DNA of 13,532 nt from Fragilaria radians (taxonomy: Eukaryota > Bacillariophyta > Fragilariophyceae > Fragilariales > Fragilariaceae): NCBI GenBank assembly GCA_900642245.1, contig CAAAJI010000205.1, positions 68,007-81,538 of the forward strand, written 5' to 3'. Position numbers and translations under genes: made by a program. The notes below the pieces were generated by a model. It saw nothing but the letters and a program-made list of their open reading frames with translations, searched no databases and was not told the DNA's origin. This document shows positions 8,020 to 13,532 of this stretch, piece by piece. Position 1 is the first letter of the stretch; every line of letters begins with the position of its first letter.

Positions 8020-8802
8020 GAAAAGAGAACGAAAATATCTTAATGAGATTGCAAGATATAAACATTATCATGTATTACTCTCAATTAGAAGTTCACACTG
8101 TGGCTTTCCAGTTTATCGTTTCACATTTTCTTATTATTTTTTGAAATAAAAAGGACGAAGAAGAGTCGTCCTCACTTGATTGGCAAGTCGAAGCAAGATT
8201 AAACTGTTTTAATGTAATCATCAGTATGGCATATCTCGTATACAAGTTCATAAACGCATCACAAGCATAAAGAAATGTACAGTCTGAATAGTGCATATGT
8301 GCTCATTACCTGGAAGTAATGAAGTACTTCTTTCGCGCCATACATTGAATGATTTTATTGTCAGAATATTGTGCTTTAGGCTCAAACATTTTTAGCTGAA
8401 GACTTCTGTGTTCTAGGAATTGTCCTAGAGGTTGAGGAAAGCGTTATGAAACAACAGAAAAGACTTGAAAGAGATTATTGAACACCACATTGAGCACTTT
8501 GGGTATTGCATTCGCGATGAATCTGAACTGTACAAGTGTTTTCGGCGAAAAAGGCTCTTTTAGTAGTGTCAGGAGGACACCAGGGCAACAAAGATTAAGG
8601 CTCATGTATCGTAACAGACATGATAGTATGTGGAACGATTTTGGATTGCTTTAGGATTAGGACCTTAAAAGATTCTCATTTGATTAGATATGAATCAGGA
8701 TGAAAGAAAGCAGATACACTTGAAAAAGGGGATTGTATTACAATTGTTGAAGTTATGATACATACACACTTCATACGGGTCTTCAGCATGAAATCAACAA
8801 AA
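8020..8802. other. Spacer between the repeat and the TMEM53-like gene
   Basis: No gene was recognised. An H-H-I-E-H-F-G-Y fragment around 8480-8510 loosely recalls the segment after the reverse-transcriptase active site, but it is too short to claim. The right end should hold the 3'UTR of the minus-strand TMEM53-like gene. Confidence 0.4.
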
Positions 8803-10467
8803 CTATGATGAAATAATTGCATCGCTAGAAAGTGCCTCAACAATGCTGAAGCTGTGTAAAGTCTCGGGTGTTTCTTGAATGATCTCATGTCCAGCTTCAG
8901 TGCCATCTTCATCTGAATCAAACCACTCAGATATACTTTCTTGAGCAATTGTTTTACGACCATCAAGGCTATCTAAGACCCGCTCGACGAACTCACTATA
9001 TTTATCAAAACGGCGCTGGCGATGCTGGAGGTGACCACTTGCAACCAACATCAAATCAAAAACTTGGATCCCGTTCTTTCGGTGTTCATCCATTAGATCA
9101 TGAATATCTTTATAGTTACAAATTTTATCGGCCATTGAAAATATAAATGCATGTCGCCTCGTTAGCTGAATGTCTTTCATATTTTTCCAAAATTGATCTG
9201 CTCGATTGAGCTTCAGATTTTGTCCAACAAAAGATGGGAAAAAGTTTAGACCATTCCAGCTCTGTGATCCAATCAATGCTGATTGAGCCATGAATTTCAG
9301 AGGGAAAATTGAACTCGTCATTAGACTATTGAGAGCGTTGAGCTCATTCTCAAGAGACGAACGGTACGGACCAGAATCGAATACAATTGAACCTAAAACA
9401 AGTCTTGAAGCAAATAGCTCCAAATCTCGATTATAAGCCCGATCTTCCGGATTATAACGAGGAACCGCGGAAAAAATGAGACCAGATCTCTCGATATCAA
9501 TACGCCTGACACATGGACTTATCAGCTTGCGTCGTCGACGTCTCTGAAGTCGAAGGTGTAAGGAGTTTTTAGATATTGATGGATATTGAGACAGAATGCC
9601 GTATTTAATCGAAGGTTCTGAGAATTGTCGCGGAGATGAAGCCTGCAAAGGCAGGTTATTACATGGAATTGGTATGTTATCGTCAATGCTTGTAAACCGT
9701 TCTGAATGGTTGGGAGAGCATAAACAAGCCACAATGGGTGTGTCTGCGCAAGGGTCTAATTTTCGAATTGATACAGAATCACTTCGAATCACAGAATCTT
9801 GCTTTTTTACCTTTAGTCTAGTAATTGGCGACATATCTGAGTCTTCATCATCATCTGACAATGCTGTAGTCAAAAGACTTTGGGTGCTGCCCTTCAACAA
9901 TATTGGAGCACTAACGGCTTTGATTAGAGGCGGTCTCATTAAGTTTCTGTCACTTCGAGATCTCTCTATTATTGCCCGCGACGATGTTGATTTTTGAGTG
10001 GCAGCTCTTCCCTTTGGTATCGCTTTAATTTCTGTCACTTTTATCATTTCAATAATATCCTTTTTGGGAATAACTTCATGCAACCTTTGTTCTAATTCCT
10101 CAAGAACCAGAGCTCCTCCATTTCCAAGAACGTGAATCAAGACAGGAATTCTGCCAAAGCCCATTTCAGAAAACTCTGCCATTCTGATCAAGCGTGCTGC
10201 TTCTCGACAAACAGTGATGGCAACTTCTCCAATTGTTGCCGTGTCGTTTGAAATTATACTCATTAATGGAGCTGCTGCACAAATCGTTGAACACTTATAG
10301 TCCTGATACAGTTGTGCGTACTTTGACAGCTCATCCGCGCTTGATGCTATGTACCCCAAGATTACTACGATGGCTCTTGGTCGCTTGGCTACAGAGGTGA
10401 CAACTAAGCAGTCAGACGCCTGATTTTCACCATTGAAATCATTTCCTACAAAAGTATTGAATGCCAT
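8803..10467 (-). CDS. TMEM53/DUF829-like alpha/beta-hydrolase-fold protein with long insertion
   Basis: A single exon of 554 residues; ATG at 10467 is the first Met. Pieces of the TMEM53/DUF829 (PF05705) pattern occur in order. They are a first strand and turn PRAIVVILGYIAS (30-42), the elbow region VLIHVLGNGGALVLEEL (109-125), IVFDSGP (361-367), FIFSMADKI (441-449, the acid-loop site) and VASGHLQHRQRRFDKY (475-490, His site). Between the elbow and IVFDSGP, residues of about 146-328 are an insertion rich in Ser, Arg and Asp with runs such as DDDEDSD and QRRRRRRK, probably disordered. The family usually shows FSNGG at the elbow; here it is LGNGG, so the nucleophile Ser is Gly115 while the Asp and His sites remain. 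An acidic tail follows residue 505. Family substrates are poorly known; human TMEM53 is a nuclear-envelope protein. I see no clear membrane span. Confidence 0.75.
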   Translation of the reverse strand: MAFNTFVGNDFNGENQASDCLVVTSVAKRPRAIVVILGYIASSADELSKYAQLYQDYKCSTICAAAPLMSIISNDTATIGEVAITVCREAARLIRMAEFSEMGFGRIPVLIHVLGNGGALVLEELEQRLHEVIPKKDIIEMIKVTEIKAIPKGRAATQKSTSSRAIIERSRSDRNLMRPPLIKAVSAPILLKGSTQSLLTTALSDDDEDSDMSPITRLKVKKQDSVIRSDSVSIRKLDPCADTPIVACLCSPNHSERFTSIDDNIPIPCNNLPLQASSPRQFSEPSIKYGILSQYPSISKNSLHLRLQRRRRRKLISPCVRRIDIERSGLIFSAVPRYNPEDRAYNRDLELFASRLVLGSIVFDSGPYRSSLENELNALNSLMTSSIFPLKFMAQSALIGSQSWNGLNFFPSFVGQNLKLNRADQFWKNMKDIQLTRRHAFIFSMADKICNYKDIHDLMDEHRKNGIQVFDLMLVASGHLQHRQRRFDKYSEFVERVLDSLDGRKTIAQESISEWFDSDEDGTEAGHEIIQETPETLHSFSIVEALSSDAIISS

Positions 10468-10792
10468 TTCCTTTCAAAAGGATCAATTGTAATGCTGAAT
10501 GAATTACAGGTTTTCCCAATTTTTTTTTTCTCGGAGCGTGATGATTGATGTCCCGTAAACCCTCGCACGTGGAATGAAGTTAAATTTCTGCTATTAATTT
10601 ATTCCTCATATATATATCATAATTAAATTCAGCGACGTATGCCCATATTTCAGTTTTCAATTCGATAATAACGCAACGGTTTCGCTCAACCGATCGCCAT
10701 ACGGGACTGACTTCACAATCTTTCACTCAAGACAAAAGTACATCTAGTTGAATAGTTTCTAGTAAAGATATTGTTATTCGTAAGTCTAATGA

Positions 10793-10868
10793 AGTGCAGC
10801 TTTTGAGAATTCAGGCAAGAGTAAAGTCCGGACGAATAAGTACTGCACTAATCACGAGGTTCACCTCG
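10793..10868. other. Cluster of small hairpins, possible structured RNA
   Basis: AGTGCAG (10793-10799) pairs with CTGCACT (10843-10849). The 43-nt loop contains the palindrome GTCCGGAC (10826-10833). Immediately after comes CGAGGT/ACCTCG (10855-10860 and 10863-10868). The patch is more GC-rich than its surroundings. It matches no RNA family I can recall, and chance is possible. Confidence 0.25.
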
Positions 10869-11796
10869 CCTACAAGCTCCCCTCCATCCTAACTGCACGA
10901 ATTGTACGAAATCGGGCTAAAGAACTATGAAACCAAACCGAATTTTTTCATTAACAAAATTACAGTGTACGCGAGAGATTACACTAGTACAACTACTTCC
11001 ACAGCTTTAAAGTGGTGAAGGCTTTTGGCAAGGAATACTTTGTTACTCAACATAGGTCAATGAATACTCAATTTCAAATTCAAGTTTTTTCTGGAAATGA
11101 GAGTCTCAACAACTAAATGAAATCAATACCGGCTTTTGGCATTGCTGAATTTCTTGGATAGTACTAAAGCTGCGGATTTACCATTTGCTAAATCAAGTCA
11201 GAAGCTAACCGACCAAGAACATCATTTTAACAGATGATAATTCAAAAACACTTGTGTTTGCTCTCATCATCTTCTACAAGAGATTTGGCATCGTAGCTCT
11301 AAAGCACTCGAGCAAAATGTGTGCGCATCCAAGGATCAGATGACTCTAACCATTGAAGTATTGGTTAAATATTTAATAATTTTATGTTTCAAAGTTTCAC
11401 GAAAGAGTTATCCACATGACATGTGAAAAAGCAATCAGTTCTACAACTATTTTTCATGACAACGATACGTCAAACAGAGGATACATTTCCAATCGCTTAT
11501 AAGACTTATTGTTGGTCACTCTTATAGCAGGAAATGGTCAAGAAAGATTTGCCTTAGTGTAGAAGGCTGAGAAAACAACAAGGATAAGATTCAAAGGATT
11601 TCTGTTGGATATCATACATTACAGTAAAGCGAATACGGTAACTAGAATGTTAATAGAGCAAAAAAGAATGCTTGAAGAACATCACTCTTTTAATCATATC
11701 TTAGAAGTGAGATTAAGGAAACATATTTATTTCTTGTAGTTATCCTAGACTTCCCTTGACCATACTCAAAGAGTATCAATGTACTTAGAGCGTAAC

Positions 11797-11860
11797 ATTA
11801 GACATTCAGGTAGCTCATAAACCAAAAAATGCCGACGCATTGATACAGGATCGAAGCGTA
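11797..11860 (+). pseudogene. Possible Ty3/gypsy RNase H-end relic
   Basis: One frame reads LDIQVAHKPKNADAL followed by IQDRS. It recalls the end of the Ty3/gypsy RNase H region (…PGK-N-x-x-ADALSR). The frame is closed by stops on both sides and the match rests on about eight positions. Confidence 0.2.
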
Positions 11861-12344
11861 GCGTAATCAATTTGAGGTGAGAAATTGTTATAAAGGTAAA
11901 GATAAATTGACGTAAATCTTCTACTGAAGTTGTCCAAGAACATTGAATAGATCGAAATTGGGAGCAGGAAAATCAACGCGATCGACAAAAGGTGTTTGAT
12001 AGGATGACTTATTTCAAATTATTGATAAGGTAATCAAAACAAGAAGAAGCTGTGAAAATGGTAAAGAAATAAAAGGCATTTGTACGATGAAAAATCGGTT
12101 ATGATTATCAAGTCAGAAATGAGACAACGGTCTACAGATTACAATTCATTTTAAACCAACTAACGTTAAACTAGCGGATAACATATATTTCTTGGATCAG
12201 TCAAACATGCTGCTGATTAAAAAAACTGATTATCGGATCAATAAGATAAAGAAAAATTCTAAATTTGGAAATGACATTTGGACCACAGACTTAAATCTGT
12301 TCAACATGGCTAATTTCAACCTAAGATAGAAGATAAGTATCCAG

Positions 12345-12794
12345 GATGATGCAATTGCTAAGTTCGTTGAAGACAAGCCATTTGATGCGGTAGGCTGCAA
12401 AGCCAAATTTAATGGGTATATGAAGAGAAGGCAATCATTAGAGGTGAATATATCAAAAGCCAGAGCTTTTCTTGAGGATCAGTTTACAAAGGGTATACAA
12501 AACTAGATTGAAGCAAGGTAAGATTATCAAACAAACACAGAAAATCCAATTGAGCTACTGAAGGCAATTGAACAACATGCCCCTATTTATCACGAGAATA
12601 TATACAAGATGTCAATCAGTCTGGAGGAATTCCTTGCTCTCAATTGCTTGCATGTAGAAGATGAATGAGAATCTTAAAGATTATACCAAAAGGTTCATGA
12701 GAGAGAGATGCTAGACACCCACATGGGAGGACCAATTGAATTCAATAAACTTATTTTTAAATGGGATGCATATAATTCTACAGATCGAATCTGA
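12345..12794 (+). pseudogene. Copia-type gag remnant with stops and compensating frameshifts
   Basis: The frame of 12345 reads YMKRRQSLEVNISKARAF, then DQFTKGIQN, NPIELLKAIEQHAPIYHENI, and finally HMGGPIEFNKLIFKWDA. These are the conserved segments of gag in diatom copia elements. In-frame stops lie at 12504 (TAG), 12519 (TAA) and 12666 (TGA). Around 12664-12705 the homologous reading (NLKDYTKRF) is in the next frame and then returns, so two indels compensate. The frame ends at TGA 12792-12794. Confidence 0.72.
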
Positions 12795-12931
12795 CTGTGA
12801 AATATTCAATGTCTATCAAATATACCCTTAGGCTAAAAATGTCCAAAGCAGCCACCAACTTGATGTGACAATTAAGACAAAGTTTCAAATGATAAAAGGA
12901 TAGTGATAACAGAATCTCAACAGATGAAAAG

Positions 12932-13062
12932 CCAGAGTTATCCTTTGCACAAAGGGAAGGAAGATGTATTTTGCAGTATTCAGGATCACAAGATTCCAAT
13001 GTGGCATTTTAAGCCTAAACCAATGGAGCAATGGGATGTCAACAACGCCAAACAAAGAGAAC
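12932..13062 (+). pseudogene. Degenerate copia zinc-knuckle region
   Basis: PELSFAQREGRC (12932-12967) is followed, one frameshift later, by DHKIPMWHFKPKPMEQWDVN (from 12984). The pattern matches the EGRC-x-C-C-G-x-x-GHKSP-x-C-x-FK region of diatom copia gag. The last Cys position is Trp and the middle Cys residues are gone, so zinc binding is lost. Confidence 0.6.
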
Positions 13063-13147
13063 AGTCACATAGAAGGTCAATCAGCAAGAAATGCAACAGA
13101 ATCACAGAGATCCATAGTAAGCACCACATCCTGAGTTTCTGCAACTC

Positions 13148-13323
13148 AGACAAAATAGAAAGAACCAGGAAGGTAGATGAGGAGCTAAGTCTTGCAACAA
13201 ATGGATGTGTATTGTGTATAAATTTGAAGACTACGATTCCAGGACCTGTACAACTTCAAGGCCATCACCAGCATCTTCAGCTTTGCAAAGATGGAAGACA
13301 AGTGTAAGCAAATGCGCCTGTGA
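13148..13323 (+). pseudogene. Degenerate copia protease region
   Basis: SFCNSDKIERTRKVDEELSL (about 13135-13194) and then TNG…NLKTTIPG lie in one frame; FKAITSIFSFAKMEDKC (13255-13305) follows in another and ends at TGA 13321. These correspond to the stretch just after the catalytic Asp of copia proteases (…LFCN…RK.DEEL…TNGG…IPG…AITNIFS). At the place of the Asp motif the frame reads IHSKHH, so the catalytic Asp appears lost. Confidence 0.62.
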
Positions 13324-13532
13324 TGAACTTATTGAGTATCAGCATCAAATCCCGATGTTGTAATGATGTGTAAACGTGAGCAAAACACAAATTCTCAATT
13401 TTACTTTCTTCAAGTCGTTTTAGATATGCAACTGATGTTTCAATTCCCCAACCATTTAGATTGATAAAGCATCCTGAGGTTAGTACTAATTTTTACCATT
13501 TCAATTTTTTTATATTTATTTTTTATCGTAGA
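13324..13532. other. AT-rich end of window
   Basis: No gene or repeat was recognised. It ends in T-runs (from about 13506). The copia homology does not visibly continue past 13323. Confidence 0.4.

Larger units (their letters stand above)
10468..12344. other. Long gene-free stretch upstream of the TMEM53-like gene
   Basis: The first 200 bp should hold the TMEM53-like promoter; there is a TATATATAT run at 10609-10617. A small hairpin cluster lies at 10793-10868. From about 11000 the sequence looks like eroded former coding DNA with many stops on both strands; one short retroelement-like patch near 11800-11860 is listed separately. No intact frame, tRNA or LTR pair was recognised. Confidence 0.45.
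12345..13323 (+). mobile_element. Decayed Ty1/copia (CoDi-like) retroelement fragment: gag, zinc knuckle, protease start
   Basis: Three blocks occur in the order of a copia polyprotein: gag body, CCHC-like region, and the start of the protease. They lie on one strand but in changing frames with many stops. I see no LTR, integrase, reverse transcriptase or RNase H after them in this window, so the piece is truncated or interrupted at 13323. No target-site duplication could be identified. The blocks are described separately. The element cannot encode a working protein. Confidence 0.75.

Noticed and set aside
8093..8296. Minus-strand open frame of 67 codons
   Set aside because: Short, no motif, and in a region that otherwise looks like eroded repeat DNA.
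10566..10571. CACGTG box upstream of the TMEM53-like gene
   Set aside because: A single six-base match; it lies on the gene side of the only TATA-like run and may be in the 5'UTR. Too little to call a site.
11247..11260. AAACAC/GTGTTT near-palindrome
   Set aside because: Six-base arms in AT-rich DNA are expected by chance and nothing nearby gives it a context.
1..13532. Bacterial-type systems: CRISPR array, toxin-antitoxin, phage defence, operon
   Set aside because: Spliceosomal introns, plastid leaders and retroelements show a eukaryotic nuclear locus; no regularly spaced repeats or operon-like spacing were seen.

Overview
The window looks like nuclear DNA of a photosynthetic stramenopile, most likely a diatom with an AT-rich genome. 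The evidence is four-fold. Short GT-AG introns (74-117 bp) can be placed by reading frame. Three proteins begin with a signal peptide followed by Phe or Leu (…ATA-F, …ADG-F, …NG-F), the diatom-type bipartite plastid pre-sequence. There is a PsbW-like photosystem II subunit and a helicase-associated (HA) domain protein, a family expanded in diatoms. There are also decayed Ty1/copia and probably Ty3/gypsy retroelements of the kind common in diatom genomes. All names come from motif recognition by eye; no database search was possible.

Layout. 1-1107 (-): 5' part of a multi-exon HA-domain gene, leaving the window at its 3' end; the second HA repeat is split over four exons, two of them only 29 and 42 nt. 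1108-2397: intergenic, with two clear inverted repeats. 2398-4446 (-): single-exon 682-aa plastid-targeted YgfZ/GcvT-like (COG0354) protein with a duplicated coiled-coil tail. 4639-5106 (+): three-exon, 102-aa single-span membrane protein, divergent from the YgfZ-like gene with 192 bp between start codons. 5561-5826 (-): first exon of an unrecognised small plastid-type protein, head-to-head with 6073-6549 (+), a two-exon PsbW-like gene; their 246-bp spacer carries the same 9-bp element facing outward towards each gene. 6550-8802: no intact gene; it holds a reverse-transcriptase-like fragment and a 91-bp tandem repeat. 8803-10467 (-): single-exon TMEM53/DUF829-type alpha/beta-hydrolase-fold protein with a long low-complexity insertion and Gly where the nucleophile Ser is expected. 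10468-12344: no gene; a small hairpin cluster and a weak RNase H-like relic. 12345-13323 (+): heavily mutated gag, zinc-knuckle and protease remnant of a Ty1/copia element. 13324-13532: AT-rich, nothing recognised.

The left half is compact and gene-dense with two head-to-head pairs. At least two of its products, probably three, are plastid-directed: an Fe-S/folate-related YgfZ-like protein, PsbW, and an unknown. The right half is one gene surrounded by eroded retroelement DNA. I see no operon, CRISPR array, tRNA, rRNA or bacterial-type system.
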